A stretch of DNA of 64,000 bases from the NCBI GenBank assembly GCA_029261035.1, contig JAJDCD010000008.1:186001-250000 (forward strand), written 5' to 3'. Every line of letters begins with the position of its first letter. The stretch's first letter is position 1. The notes under the pieces were generated by a model that saw only the letters and a list, made by a program, of their open reading frames with translations, searched no databases and was not told the DNA's origin. Made by a program: the position numbers and the translations under genes. The stretch comes from Candidatus Omnitrophota bacterium. Lineage in GTDB: Bacteria > Omnitrophota > Omnitrophia > Omnitrophales > JACROU01. This document shows positions 1-9,288 of this stretch, one piece after another.

Positions 1-624
1 TACATGTTTATGAGCAAACTCAGAAGCATCAACTCCGTAAGAACTCAATTCTTCTTGAGGTAAGTAGATACGTCCCATATCATAGTCTTCTTTTACGTCC
101 CTTAAAATATTAGTTAACTGCATTGCTTTACCCAGTGAAATTGCATACGGATAAGCCTCTTTAGACGAAACTCCAAAAACATGACTCATAATCAATCCTA
201 CAACAGAGGCAACTCTATAACAATACAAATCAAGCTCTTCCCACGTATTATACCGATGCTGGGTCAAATCCATCTCAACACCCTTAATCAAATCAACCCA
301 GTATTCCTTTGGTATTTTATGAGAAATTACAACTTCTTGAAAAAGACGAAAGGGAGATTGCTTCTCAAGAATATCAGAATATACAGAATCCAATATTGCA
401 TACAAAGCTGCTGCATATTTTTTCTTTTCTTCTAAGCTCGCTGTCTCTTCATCTAAAAGATCATCCGCATAACGACAAAAACTGTAAATCACATAAGCGG
501 CCTTCCTCTTCTTAGACGACAGCATAAAGGATGCGAAATAAAAGGTTTTCGCGTGATGCCTCGTATATTTCGCAGAAGCTTTCATTAAATCCATCTCAGG
601 ATAATCCGAAAGAAAAGGCTTCAT
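1..624 (-). CDS. crtB: Phytoene/squalene synthase family protein, 3' end cut by window edge
   Basis: Reading from an ATG at 624, the first 208 codons are open to the window edge, so the C-terminus is missing. I see both aspartate-rich motifs of trans-isoprenyl synthases: YADDLLDE near residues 52-59 and NILRDVKEDYD near 172-182, which bind the Mg-diphosphate of two prenyl diphosphates. The family condenses two GGPP to phytoene (or two FPP to squalene). The start overlaps the stop of the adjacent phytoene desaturase gene by four bases (ATGA), so the two are translationally coupled, which favours phytoene over squalene as the product. Cytoplasmic or membrane-peripheral. Alternative: a squalene/dehydrosqualene synthase. 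Confidence 0.9.
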   Translation of the reverse strand, partial: MKPFLSDYPEMDLMKASAKYTRHHAKTFYFASFMLSSKKRKAAYVIYSFCRYADDLLDEETASLEEKKKYAAALYAILDSVYSDILEKQSPFRLFQEVVISHKIPKEYWVDLIKGVEMDLTQHRYNTWEELDLYCYRVASVVGLIMSHVFGVSSKEAYPYAISLGKAMQLTNILRDVKEDYDMGRIYLPQEELSSYGVDASEFAHKHV

Positions 625-2111
625 AAATTAAAATCTTCCACGATACACTTATCCGTCGCCTCAGATGACAACAAGACGCCAGGCACGCCACCTCCAGGAT
701 GAGTACCCGCCCCAACAAAATAGAGACGCTCGATATCTTCACTGCGATTATGAGGTCTAAAATAAGCGCTTTGCATCAATCGGGGTTCAATAGCAAAAGC
801 ATTCCCTAAATGAGAGTTCAGTTTATTCTTAAAATCATCCGGTGTAAATACTTCCATCACCTCTATATTATCCTTCAGACCTTCCATCCCCATCTTTTCT
901 TCTAAACGATCCAAAACTTTATTTGTAAAAGGCTCTATTTCTTTTTTCCAATCAATTCCACTTTTTAGATTAGGAACCGGAATCAACACATACAAACTTT
1001 CGCAACCCTTAGGAGCCATATTAGAATCACTTTTTGTTGGGGCATGTAAGTACATAGAAAACTCCTCAGGAATAATCTGCCGATCAAAAATATCTTTAAC
1101 TAATTCTTTATATTCTGAACCCAAAACAATCGTATGATGTTTCAGCTGAGGAAATTGTTTCTTAACACCCAAATAGAGCAAAACACAGCTCATGGTCATG
1201 TGAATTTTATCAATTCGTTTATCTGTCCACTTTTTTCTCCATTTAGAATCAATCAGATTCTTGTATACAATAGGAATATCAGCATTACACACAACACAAT
1301 CCGCCTTTAAAACTTCGTTTTCTAGCTCAATTCCTCGAGCAACTCCATCTTCAACGACAATTTTCTTTACTTCCGTATGAGTCCTTACCGTCCCCCCTAT
1401 TTCTTTAAAAACAGATTCCATCGCTTTTACTAAACTATACATTCCCCCTTTCGCAAACCACACTCCTCCTACTTTTTCAAGATAAGGAATCATCACATAG
1501 ACGCTAGGAGCCTTCCAAGGAGAACCTCCAATAAATAGCGGATGAAATGAAAACATAAACCGATGGAACTCATGTTTGAAATACTGAGCTGTAAAGGAAT
1601 AAACAGGTAGGAAAGCTTTCAACTTGATTGCCTGTGGAGCAAACTTAAGCATAGAACCCCAACTCATAAAAGGCTGCGCTCCTAAACCATCCGTAATAAT
1701 GGCATCATACACCCCTTTAATATCCTTAAAAAAAGCATCGTAACGATCTGCGTCTCTTTGACTATAACAAGCCATTTGGGATTTAATATTTTCAGCATTC
1801 CCATTGTAATCAATGTACTTACCATCACTAAAGTAGATTCTGTAATAAGGATCTAAGGACTCTAACTCAACATAATCTGAGAGTTTTTTTCCAGCCAAAG
1901 AAAAAAGCCGTTCTATAATAAAAGGAGCTGTAATTAAAGAAGGCCCCATATCAAAGGTGTAGCCTTCTTTCTTAAGTTGATAAGCCCGACCTCCAACCTG
2001 CTCTCTCTTTTCAACCAAAGTAACATCAAAACCTTTAGCTTGAAGACGAATCGCAGAAGACAGCCCTCCAAACCCCGCACCAATAACAATCGCTTTTTTT
2101 CTTTGTTCCAC
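621..2111 (-). CDS. crtI: Phytoene desaturase family FAD oxidoreductase
   Basis: 496 codons, the usual CrtI length. An N-terminal dinucleotide-binding motif (VIGAGFGGLSSAIRL, residues about 10-24) is followed by the VEKREQVGGRA region, and the C-terminus carries the family signature region (YFVGAGTHPGGGVPGV). CrtI enzymes introduce double bonds into phytoene to give neurosporene or lycopene; some members act on C30 diapophytoene. The start is GTG at 2111, chosen because AGGAGT lies six bases upstream. The gene is coupled to the synthase downstream through an ATGA overlap, so the pair makes a coloured carotenoid backbone. No cyclase or ketolase gene is visible on this side of the window edge. 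Confidence 0.93.
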   Translation of the reverse strand: MEQRKKAIVIGAGFGGLSSAIRLQAKGFDVTLVEKREQVGGRAYQLKKEGYTFDMGPSLITAPFIIERLFSLAGKKLSDYVELESLDPYYRIYFSDGKYIDYNGNAENIKSQMACYSQRDADRYDAFFKDIKGVYDAIITDGLGAQPFMSWGSMLKFAPQAIKLKAFLPVYSFTAQYFKHEFHRFMFSFHPLFIGGSPWKAPSVYVMIPYLEKVGGVWFAKGGMYSLVKAMESVFKEIGGTVRTHTEVKKIVVEDGVARGIELENEVLKADCVVCNADIPIVYKNLIDSKWRKKWTDKRIDKIHMTMSCVLLYLGVKKQFPQLKHHTIVLGSEYKELVKDIFDRQIIPEEFSMYLHAPTKSDSNMAPKGCESLYVLIPVPNLKSGIDWKKEIEPFTNKVLDRLEEKMGMEGLKDNIEVMEVFTPDDFKNKLNSHLGNAFAIEPRLMQSAYFRPHNRSEDIERLYFVGAGTHPGGGVPGVLLSSEATDKCIVEDFNL

Positions 2112-2141
2112 CAGAGACTCCTAATTGATTTAGAAAAACAG

Positions 2142-2160
2142 AAGAAATATCATATTTCTT
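2142..2160. promoter_or_regulatory. 8-bp inverted repeat upstream of the carotenoid genes
   Basis: AAGAAATA-TCA-TATTTCTT is a perfect 8-bp inverted repeat about 30 bases upstream of the crtI start. It could be an operator or part of a leader hairpin for the crtI-crtB pair. AT-rich palindromes of this size do arise by chance, so this is only a candidate. Confidence 0.25.
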
Positions 2161-2271
2161 ACGAAAAAGAATTACAAGCAGATTCCTCACCTGAAAAATG
2201 GCAGCTCAGCCTCTTTATCCATGCTGAATAATTAGCTATTTATAGGAAAGAAGAAAAATAGGGATGTAGAC

Positions 2272-2919
2272 TTAAATTTTAATGTTAAAAACCTTACCTG
2301 AGGACTTTTCTCTGAGCTGAATACCTTTAGAATTAACTCCCACCAAGACGAATCCATCTAGCTCTTCACCCATCTCTAATATCTCATCACCAATCATTGC
2401 TGCCTCATTTCCAGCTTCATCAATAATTCCAGTAACTTTAAATTTACTCTCAACTCTACGACTTGCGCTGGCTTCTTGAGGTAAAACAACAGGTTTTTTC
2501 TCAACAGGAGTTATCACAACGGGTCTAGGGCTAACAGGAACAACCGCAGACTTACTCCCTGTTTCTATTTTAGGGCCTGTAACCACAGAAATATATGACT
2601 CCTTATACTTTTCCTTCAAGATAGGTTGAACATAATATTGAAAAATAAAAAAACAAAGCCCCACTAATGCAATCAGCAACCCTCCAAAAAGAATATAAGA
2701 AAATTTTGATGCTTTTTTATTACTGTCAAACTCTCCAATAGGCTCGACCAGAACAGGCTCAGCATGAAAATCCTGCTCTTCGGATAAACTAGCAGTATCT
2801 TCCGAGTTATCCCCTGAAAGGTTATTGCTAGGAACTCTAGATAACACAGATTGATCCTGAGATCCTTTACCTTTTTTTTCAAGTTCTGCTTTTTTAAGAG
2901 CTTCTGTAATAATGCTCAA
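2272..2919 (-). CDS. GspB-like secretion-system assembly protein
   Basis: 215 codons. Architecture: a short cytoplasmic N-terminus (MSIITEALKKAELEKK), an acidic/Ser-rich linker, one membrane helix at about residues 71-93 (FSYILFGGLLIALVGLCFFIF), a Pro/Val-rich periplasmic linker, then a C-terminal beta-rich domain of about 60 residues ending in KSSGKVFNIKI. That resembles the C-domain of GspB/PulB proteins, which help assemble the type II secretin. The start is TTG, supported by GAGGA six bases upstream and by the conserved-looking N-terminus. It sits 12 bases downstream of an ExeA/GspA-type ATPase, the usual GspB partner. No other type II secretion genes are in the window. Confidence 0.6.
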   Translation of the reverse strand: MSIITEALKKAELEKKGKGSQDQSVLSRVPSNNLSGDNSEDTASLSEEQDFHAEPVLVEPIGEFDSNKKASKFSYILFGGLLIALVGLCFFIFQYYVQPILKEKYKESYISVVTGPKIETGSKSAVVPVSPRPVVITPVEKKPVVLPQEASASRRVESKFKVTGIIDEAGNEAAMIGDEILEMGEELDGFVLVGVNSKGIQLREKSSGKVFNIKI

Positions 2920-2931
2920 AACAAATCCTCT

Positions 2932-3819
2932 TTAATAAGTTAAAATTGCTTCTTTTTCTTTCAACTCTTTTTCTTTATTTTTTTGATTAAGTTCTGAAGC
3001 TTCAGTATCGGGAGACTTACCTTCTATTTCATCTCTGGCATGTTCAACAAGTTCTCTTCCAATAACTTTTTTATCTCTAACAAAAGCTGCCAACAATGCT
3101 TTATCACAAAGAACATTAACAAGACGGGGAACCCCTTTTGAATAAGTAAAAATGACCTCTAACGCTTCTGCGTCAAAAGGACAATCTTTTTCAAACCCTG
3201 TGACACTTAATCGATAATCAATGTATTTAACCAGTTCTTCTCTATCTAAAGCTTTTAAATGATATCGAATACTGATTCTTTGTCGCAATTGAGTCAAAGC
3301 CGGATTTTTTAAGTGATCTCTTAGCTCCGGTTGCCCCACCAATATAATTTGCAGCAGCTTCTCTCTCTCAGTTTCTAAATTAGAAAGCAAGCGTATCTGC
3401 TCTAAAGCTCTAGGCTTCAAGTTCTGAGCTTCATCAATAATCAAAACAGCATTCCCCCCATTTCTCAGTTCTTCTAAAAGAAATGCATTCAAAGCATCGA
3501 AACACCCTTTTTTTGTTTTATTCTTAGGTTGGATTCCAAAATCTTCCACAATAGCTTGTAAAAGCTGTGAATCCGATAAGTCTGAGTTAAACACAAAAGA
3601 AGTTTTTACTTTTCCCTTAAGATCATTAATAAGAGCTCGACACAAAGTCGTCTTACCCGCACCAATCTCTCCTGTAATTTCTAAAAAACCTTTTTTCTGG
3701 TCGATTCCATACAAAAGAGATGCAAAAGCTTCTAAATGTTTTTTTGAAAAATAAATAAATCGAGGATCAGGAGTCATGTTAAAAGGATTTTCTTTGAAGC
3801 CAAAGAAATCATTATACAT
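2932..3819 (-). CDS. ExeA/GspA-type AAA ATPase
   Basis: 295 codons. The N-terminus (MYNDFFGFKENPFNMTPDPRF) is the classic opening of ExeA/GspA ATPases. Walker A is GEIGAGKTT at about residues 50-58, Walker B is AVLIIDEAQ near 123-131, followed by a sensor-like RLLSNLE and a C-terminal winged region with GVPRLVNVLCDKALLAA. In Aeromonas the family couples peptidoglycan remodelling to secretin assembly with GspB. This protein ends in a charged tail and I see no C-terminal peptidoglycan-binding domain or membrane helix, so it is the short ATPase-only form. The GspB-like gene follows directly. A good GGAG ribosome site precedes the ATG. Confidence 0.8.
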   Translation of the reverse strand: MYNDFFGFKENPFNMTPDPRFIYFSKKHLEAFASLLYGIDQKKGFLEITGEIGAGKTTLCRALINDLKGKVKTSFVFNSDLSDSQLLQAIVEDFGIQPKNKTKKGCFDALNAFLLEELRNGGNAVLIIDEAQNLKPRALEQIRLLSNLETEREKLLQIILVGQPELRDHLKNPALTQLRQRISIRYHLKALDREELVKYIDYRLSVTGFEKDCPFDAEALEVIFTYSKGVPRLVNVLCDKALLAAFVRDKKVIGRELVEHARDEIEGKSPDTEASELNQKNKEKELKEKEAILTY

Positions 3820-3838
3820 TGTAATTCTCCTTATATTA

Positions 3839-5851
3839 TTAAGACAGTTCTAATACAACACCGTCTTTTCTAGGTAGGTCCATCAAAACAGTGTTTAGCA
3901 TAACTGATTGAACATCGTTCGTCAAAAGGTTCTTAGCTTTACTCAAACTCTTATTGGGTAGATTCAATTGGATCTGACAGGATTGTTCCAAATTAGTTGG
4001 ATTCACAATAACTACATAGTACTTACCCGACTTATGATAAACCGCAGTCTTCACCCCATCATGACTGGCCTGAACAGGTTCTGTGATATTGAAATGATCT
4101 AGAATATGCTTCATTAACTCTCTATTAGGCTTAACCCCTAAGTGTAAAACCTTTCCCTTTCCAACCTTCTTTATATAACCCACAGTTTGAGTTCCGTAAG
4201 AACCTAAATCCGCCTTTATTGGAGTTCCTGAAACACGACCGAAAACCATTGGCTGACACGAAATAGAGACTGGTTTCTTTTTGCTAAGAGATAAAGATAC
4301 ATTCCATTTAAACTCGAACAGAACAGAGTCTGGTTCATGCAATTCTAAGAGATCTGAATTTTTAAACCGGTCATCTTTTCTTGGGAAATTCTGAAACAAG
4401 ACTAACACCCCACCTTCACGTACATACTCATTTAAATTTTTTTGAGACTGCTGATCTAACCATTGATTGCCAGAATAAAACAAGATTGGCTTCTTTATAC
4501 TTTTAATCAAAGGATCAAAAAAATCATAATCCACATCTGCTTCATATAGAGATTGGAGAACTTCATCTTTGGAAGAAATGGATTTAACGGCATATTGCAT
4601 ACGATTAAAAGTACAACTTGCTGAAGTTATTTTCTCAAGAGATGGCACATCTATTTTTTTAAACACCGTCACCATCTGTTTGAATACATCGTAAAGCTCT
4701 GGACGCTTCTCTCCCCACTCATTAATGGGAGACATATACCAATTATCACGACCCACTAACATATACCAATTCCAACCTTGGCATCCTGCTAATAAAACAG
4801 ACAAACAAAGTAAGCGATAGTGATTTGGGGAAAATGGGCCTGTTTCATAATTTCTTCCATGCCACACGCCGGATTCAAACTCAGCAATGTAAGGCAAGTC
4901 AGAAAAGGTTCTTAGATAACGAATTTTATCCATCACTTTTCGAGGTTCATACACATCTTCATTTAGCTCATTGTAAGGATATAGATCGACACCCACCAAA
5001 TCACTTATTTGGTTCATTTTTTCCCAGTCATGAGCATAAAGAAATGGGTAAAGATTTAAATAAATAGGAACATCCACTCCTAAATTTCGATACGTGTCAA
5101 CAATCCATTTTCCAAACTCATAAGAATAGTGATGTTTAAATTCAAAGTAATCCAACCCTCTTTTTAATTCTTTTTCTCCCGTCAACAAATAGTCTCTCGT
5201 GTTTTCTAAGGCTGCCGAAATAAATGCTTTAGCCTCGTTAAATGAAGCGTAGACAGTCCCCCATTGTTGATTTAATTTTTGTATGCTTTTATATTTTTTC
5301 TTGAGAAATTCTTGATATAAGCCGGGTTTACGCCCTAAACCATATTGATTACCAAATAAGTCAGGCCATGGGTCGATCTCGTTATCGGCTTGAAGTAATA
5401 CAATATTTCCCTTAGGTTGAGTAGCAAAATAAGGCTGGATAACCTTCAATACGGCTTTAATATAATGCTGAGACAATTCTTTAAACTGAGGGTGAAGACG
5501 ATGATACTTTCGCACATGATCAGGGACCCCATCATTCTTCCATTCACTGTAGATGTATGGGCCAGGACGAATTATTAAGTAAAGCCCTTCTTTTTGAACT
5601 AAATCTAAAAAGGCCTTTAAATTTCTTTGAGGGTCAGTTTTTCCAAAGAAGTCGTACTTCTTTTTCGATGTTTCGTGGAATTCCCAGGGGATGTAAGTAG
5701 CTACAACAGTTAAACCCATTTGTTTAACGCTCCTCAAACAGTCCTTCCAACTATCTGGACTTAATCTCCAATAATGAACTTCTCCAGAAATCAAGGGTGT
5801 TGCTTTAGACCCAACATAAATTTTTTGTTTTTTAATAGTAACTGTAGGCAT
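3839..5851 (-). CDS. Glycoside hydrolase family 35-type beta-galactosidase
   Basis: 670 codons. The N-terminal TIM-barrel carries GH35/GH-A landmarks: GEVHYWR (23-29), TYIPWEFHE (52-60), IIRPGPYIYSEW (93-104) and LLQADNEID (152-160), where Glu158 after Asn is the expected acid/base. The nucleophile candidate is the Glu of YIAEFESG near residue 324. A later GATase-like or beta-sandwich segment (GGVLVLFQNFPR, then a small all-beta C-terminus) matches multi-domain beta-galactosidases. No signal peptide is visible, so it looks cytoplasmic and would act on imported beta-galactosides. It stands between leuS and the GspA/GspB-like pair, with no sugar transporter nearby. Substrate is inferred from family only. 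Confidence 0.8.
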   Translation of the reverse strand: MPTVTIKKQKIYVGSKATPLISGEVHYWRLSPDSWKDCLRSVKQMGLTVVATYIPWEFHETSKKKYDFFGKTDPQRNLKAFLDLVQKEGLYLIIRPGPYIYSEWKNDGVPDHVRKYHRLHPQFKELSQHYIKAVLKVIQPYFATQPKGNIVLLQADNEIDPWPDLFGNQYGLGRKPGLYQEFLKKKYKSIQKLNQQWGTVYASFNEAKAFISAALENTRDYLLTGEKELKRGLDYFEFKHHYSYEFGKWIVDTYRNLGVDVPIYLNLYPFLYAHDWEKMNQISDLVGVDLYPYNELNEDVYEPRKVMDKIRYLRTFSDLPYIAEFESGVWHGRNYETGPFSPNHYRLLCLSVLLAGCQGWNWYMLVGRDNWYMSPINEWGEKRPELYDVFKQMVTVFKKIDVPSLEKITSASCTFNRMQYAVKSISSKDEVLQSLYEADVDYDFFDPLIKSIKKPILFYSGNQWLDQQSQKNLNEYVREGGVLVLFQNFPRKDDRFKNSDLLELHEPDSVLFEFKWNVSLSLSKKKPVSISCQPMVFGRVSGTPIKADLGSYGTQTVGYIKKVGKGKVLHLGVKPNRELMKHILDHFNITEPVQASHDGVKTAVYHKSGKYYVVIVNPTNLEQSCQIQLNLPNKSLSKAKNLLTNDVQSVMLNTVLMDLPRKDGVVLELS

Positions 5852-5862
5852 AAGATCCTCTG

Positions 5863-8343
5863 TTAAACAACAATGTTTACAAGTTTATTAGGCACAATAA
5901 TAATTTTCCTTATTTCTTTTCCATCAATCCAAGTTTTAACTTTTTCATCCGCTAAAACATACTTTTTTAAATCTTCTTCTGAAATGTCAGAAGGCACACA
6001 TGCTCGCGCTCGAACCTTGCCTAATACTTGAACCACGATTTCAACTTCATCTGTCTTTAAAGAGTCCGCGTCAAAAGAAGGCCAAGAGGCTCTGAAAATA
6101 CTACCTTCATTTCCCAAACGGCTCCATAGTTCTTCTGAAACATGAGGGACAAAAGGGGCTATAAGCAGAGTTACATTAAGAGCAACTTCATTTAACAATG
6201 CTTTATCTTCCTCCGATTGCTGCTGAAATTGAAAGCAAGCATTAATCAATTCCATAATTGCACTGATCGCCGTATTAAAATGAAAATCCCCTTCAAGGTC
6301 CTCGGTTACTTTTTTAATCGTTTGATGGAGCAAACGCTTTAGGTCCTTCGACTTCCACTTTGCTTCTCCTGCAATTTTCCAATCACTCGACTGCGTCACA
6401 AAACGCCATACACGTCCCAAGAAACGAAAAGACCCATCTGCAGCCCTATCATTCCACTCCGCATCTTTCTCTGGAGGCCCAATAAACAAAGTATAAAGAC
6501 GAACTGTGTCAGCACCATACTTTTCAATCAAAGGATCAGGACTCACCACATTCCCTTTAGACTTAGACATTTTAGCACCATCTTTAATAATCATACCTTG
6601 GGTAAATAAGTTTTTAAACGGCTCTGAAAAAGACAATAAATCTAAATCATGAAGCACCTTGGTTATAAAACGAGAATAGAGCAAATGCAAAATAGCATGT
6701 TCCACACCACCTATATACTGATCCACAGGAAGCCATTTATTTACTAAGTCAAAGTCAAAAGCCTTTGTTTCGTCGTTAGGAGATAAATATCTTAAATAAT
6801 ACCAACTTGAATCAACAAAGGTGTCCATGGTATCTACTTCACGACGAGCATCAGACTGACATTTCGGACATTTCACATTAAGAAAGTCTGCATTGTCTTG
6901 TAGTGGTGATTTTCCAGTAGGTTTAAACTCAACTTCTTCAGGAAGAACAACAGGCAACTCTGATTCAGGGACTGGAACCGCCCCACAGGTATCACAATAA
7001 ATAATTGGAATTGGAGCCCCCCAATAACGCTGTCTTGAAATTAACCAATCTTTAAGGCGATAATTAATGCTTCTTTTTCCAATATCATTTCGCTCCATAA
7101 AATCAGCGATTAAGTTCCAGCTTTCTTGATTTCCCTTCCCTGTAAATGCTCCTGACTCCACAAGGACACCCTCATCTTCGTATGCTTCCGTCATTTCAGA
7201 CTCTTTTAATGCTTCTTTAGGGTTATCGATAACAACTCTCAAAGGTAAGTTGTATTTTTTTGCAAAAAGAAAATCTCTTTGATCATGGGTAGGCACTGCC
7301 ATAACACAACCTGTTCCATAATCAAATAAGACGTAATTAGCCAACCAAATAGGAATTTTTTCTTGAGTCATTGGATTGATAGCATATCTGCCAGTAAAAA
7401 CACCTTCCTTCTCGCCATCTTCAGACATGCGTTCAATACGGTCTTCTGCTCGTACTTTTCTTATAAAGGCTTCTATATTTTCTTTTTCATCCACATCTTT
7501 AATCAAATTAGAAACCAAAGGATGTTCCGGCGCTAACACAACATAAGTAGCCCCATGAATCGTATCTACACGTGTCGTAAAACAGGGCAACTTGGACTCT
7601 TCATCCGCGATAGGAAATTCAATTGTTACCCCTTCACTTCTACCAATCCAATTTCTTTGCATGGTCTTAACTCGGTCAGGCCAATTTTCCAATAATTTCA
7701 AATCATCTAATAACTTATCCGCATAATCTGTTATTTTAAAAAACCATTGTTCAAGCTCTTTCGTTTCGACATGAGTATCACAGCGTTCACAAGCATCATT
7801 AACCACTTGTTCATTCGCCAATACCGTCTGACAAGAAGAACACCAATTTACAGCTGCTTTTTTCTTATACGCTAAACCTTTCTCATAAAGCTTCAGAAAG
7901 ATCCATTGGGTCCATTTATAATAATTAGGCAAACAACTAGCAACTTCACGGGACCAGTCATAACCGACTCCCCACTGATTTAATTGTTTTTTCATACGTT
8001 CAATGTTACTTAAGGTAGAAATCTTAGGATGGATATTCGTTTTAAGAGCCGCATTTTCAGCAGGAAGACCAAAAGCATCAAAACCCATAGGAGAAAGGAC
8101 ATTAAAGCCCCTCATCAATTTATATCGAGCAACAGCATCTCCTATAATATAGTTTCTCCCGTGCCCAACATGAAGGGCTGCTGAAGGATAAGGAAACATG
8201 ACAAGACAGTAGAACTTTGGCTTATCACTCAGAGCATCTACCTCAAAGATCTTTTCTTGATCCCAGAAAGATTGCCATCGGGATTCTATTTCACTAAAAG
8301 GATAAATACCCTCTTGCTGTGTTTCGTTTTTATTATCAGACAT
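5863..8343 (-). CDS. leuS: Leucyl-tRNA synthetase
   Basis: 826 codons, normal bacterial length. Class I signatures are present: the HIGH-like HVGHGRN near residue 58 and KMSKSKGN near 589. A CP1 editing domain sits between them (TRVDTIHGATYVVLAPEHPL and the GTGCVMAVPTHDQRDFLFAKKY region), and zinc-knuckle-like Cys pairs occur at CSSCQ/CERC and CDTCG/CPKC. The C-terminal anticodon and C-domain end at the stop at 5863. It charges tRNA-Leu, and a tRNA-Leu(CAA) gene lies about 80 bases upstream on the same strand. The GH35 gene begins 11 bases after its stop, so the two may be co-transcribed. Confidence 0.98.
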   Translation of the reverse strand: MSDNKNETQQEGIYPFSEIESRWQSFWDQEKIFEVDALSDKPKFYCLVMFPYPSAALHVGHGRNYIIGDAVARYKLMRGFNVLSPMGFDAFGLPAENAALKTNIHPKISTLSNIERMKKQLNQWGVGYDWSREVASCLPNYYKWTQWIFLKLYEKGLAYKKKAAVNWCSSCQTVLANEQVVNDACERCDTHVETKELEQWFFKITDYADKLLDDLKLLENWPDRVKTMQRNWIGRSEGVTIEFPIADEESKLPCFTTRVDTIHGATYVVLAPEHPLVSNLIKDVDEKENIEAFIRKVRAEDRIERMSEDGEKEGVFTGRYAINPMTQEKIPIWLANYVLFDYGTGCVMAVPTHDQRDFLFAKKYNLPLRVVIDNPKEALKESEMTEAYEDEGVLVESGAFTGKGNQESWNLIADFMERNDIGKRSINYRLKDWLISRQRYWGAPIPIIYCDTCGAVPVPESELPVVLPEEVEFKPTGKSPLQDNADFLNVKCPKCQSDARREVDTMDTFVDSSWYYLRYLSPNDETKAFDFDLVNKWLPVDQYIGGVEHAILHLLYSRFITKVLHDLDLLSFSEPFKNLFTQGMIIKDGAKMSKSKGNVVSPDPLIEKYGADTVRLYTLFIGPPEKDAEWNDRAADGSFRFLGRVWRFVTQSSDWKIAGEAKWKSKDLKRLLHQTIKKVTEDLEGDFHFNTAISAIMELINACFQFQQQSEEDKALLNEVALNVTLLIAPFVPHVSEELWSRLGNEGSIFRASWPSFDADSLKTDEVEIVVQVLGKVRARACVPSDISEEDLKKYVLADEKVKTWIDGKEIRKIIIVPNKLVNIVV

Positions 8344-8426
8344 AGACCCACCATTTTATAGGTAATTAAACAACGATTCAAGGTGCGATTTCTATTTCTA
8401 AGATAAATAAAGGGTAAAGACTTGTT

Positions 8427-8514
8427 TGGTGCCGGGAGTGGGACTTGAACCCACAAGAGCTGAAAGCCCATCAGATTTTGAGTCTGACGCGTCTGCCAAT
8501 TCCGCCATCCCGGC
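8427..8514 (-). tRNA. tRNA-Leu, anticodon CAA, CCA encoded
   Basis: 88-nt class II tRNA. The acceptor stem GCCGGGA pairs with TCCCGGC, followed by discriminator A and an encoded CCA. The anticodon stem TCAGA/TCTGA encloses loop CTCAAAA, giving anticodon CAA (decodes UUG). A long variable arm and a TTCAAGTC T-loop are present. It lies just upstream of leuS on the same strand. Confidence 0.97.
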
Positions 8515-8567
8515 TTAAGAAGTTACGTATTATACAGGAAAGTCAAATTTTTGCTGTCAAAACTGTC

Positions 8568-8643
8568 TGGTGGACCGAAGGGGGATCGAACCCCTGACCT
8601 CCACAATGCCATTGTGGCGCTCTCCCATCTGAGCTACCGGCCC
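8568..8643 (-). tRNA. tRNA-Ala, anticodon GGC, CCA encoded
   Basis: 76-nt tRNA. The acceptor stem is GGGCCGG with TCGGTCC, including G-U pairs, followed by discriminator A and CCA. The anticodon stem CCACA/TGTGG encloses loop ATGGCAT, giving anticodon GGC (decodes GCC/GCU). The T-loop is GTTCGATC. It is 53 bases upstream of tRNA-Leu on the same strand, so the two are probably one transcript. The acceptor stem lacks the G3-U70 pair in its standard form: position 3 is G opposite T, which does provide the G-U identity element of alanine tRNAs. Confidence 0.96.
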
Positions 8644-8772
8644 TAGAAGCTGATAATTCTATGAATATGATTCTTCTAAGTCAAGAGCCATATAAGCTTT
8701 ATTTTGAGAAATTAAAAAATGAAGATCTATTCTAGTTTGGCCTGCCAAACATAGCTTAAAACACGCTAGTGT

Positions 8773-9120
8773 TTAAGCGACGTTTGGTTGAGCTTTTTGT
8801 GCTATTGGAATCGGAGCTGTTAAAACTTTCCACAAACCTCTACAGGTTGAATCTGCGACATTTATAATCGATAGAAAAAAACTTTGAAGATGATCTGCTG
8901 CTGGCAACTCCCAAGTTGTATGCTTTGATTCCGCATAGGTAGGTTCAATCCGTTCTGGACTTTTCAATATCTGCTCCGTTCCCTCCTCCAAATTCTTTTC
9001 TAACTGATCCACGTAACCAAGTCCATTACCAAAATCTCCTACAGGAGCAGCTATTGACAAAGACACAACTGAAAATGTCATAAAAAATACAATTAACACA
9101 ACTTGAATTGAACGAATCAT
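8773..9120 (-). CDS. Small exported protein of unknown function
   Basis: About 115 codons. The ATG at 9120 is preferred over an in-frame GTG at 9132 because GGAGG lies five bases before the ATG and inside the longer reading. It has a clear signal peptide: hydrophobic core VVLIVFFMTFSVVSLSI, then AAP as a likely cleavage site. The mature part of about 90 residues is charged, then has a C-terminal stretch NVADSTCRGLWKVLTAPIPI. This loosely recalls small exosortase-associated (TIGR04073-like) secreted proteins, but I would not assign it. It contains one cysteine and no lipobox. Transcribed divergently from the zinc-ribbon gene at 9365. Confidence 0.7.
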   Translation of the reverse strand: MIRSIQVVLIVFFMTFSVVSLSIAAPVGDFGNGLGYVDQLEKNLEEGTEQILKSPERIEPTYAESKHTTWELPAADHLQSFFLSIINVADSTCRGLWKVLTAPIPIAQKAQPNVA

Positions 9121-9288
9121 AATAACCTCCACTTATTCTATTAACAGAAAAATCTAAAAAACGAGTCCCAATGGCTTTCTACTTTAAAGTCCATTTATAG
9201 TTCTAATTTATACCAAGAACACAATACATTCAACTAAATTGAATAAAGAGCCTGATTCTAAGACCAAGCCTATATCTACCTATTAAAC

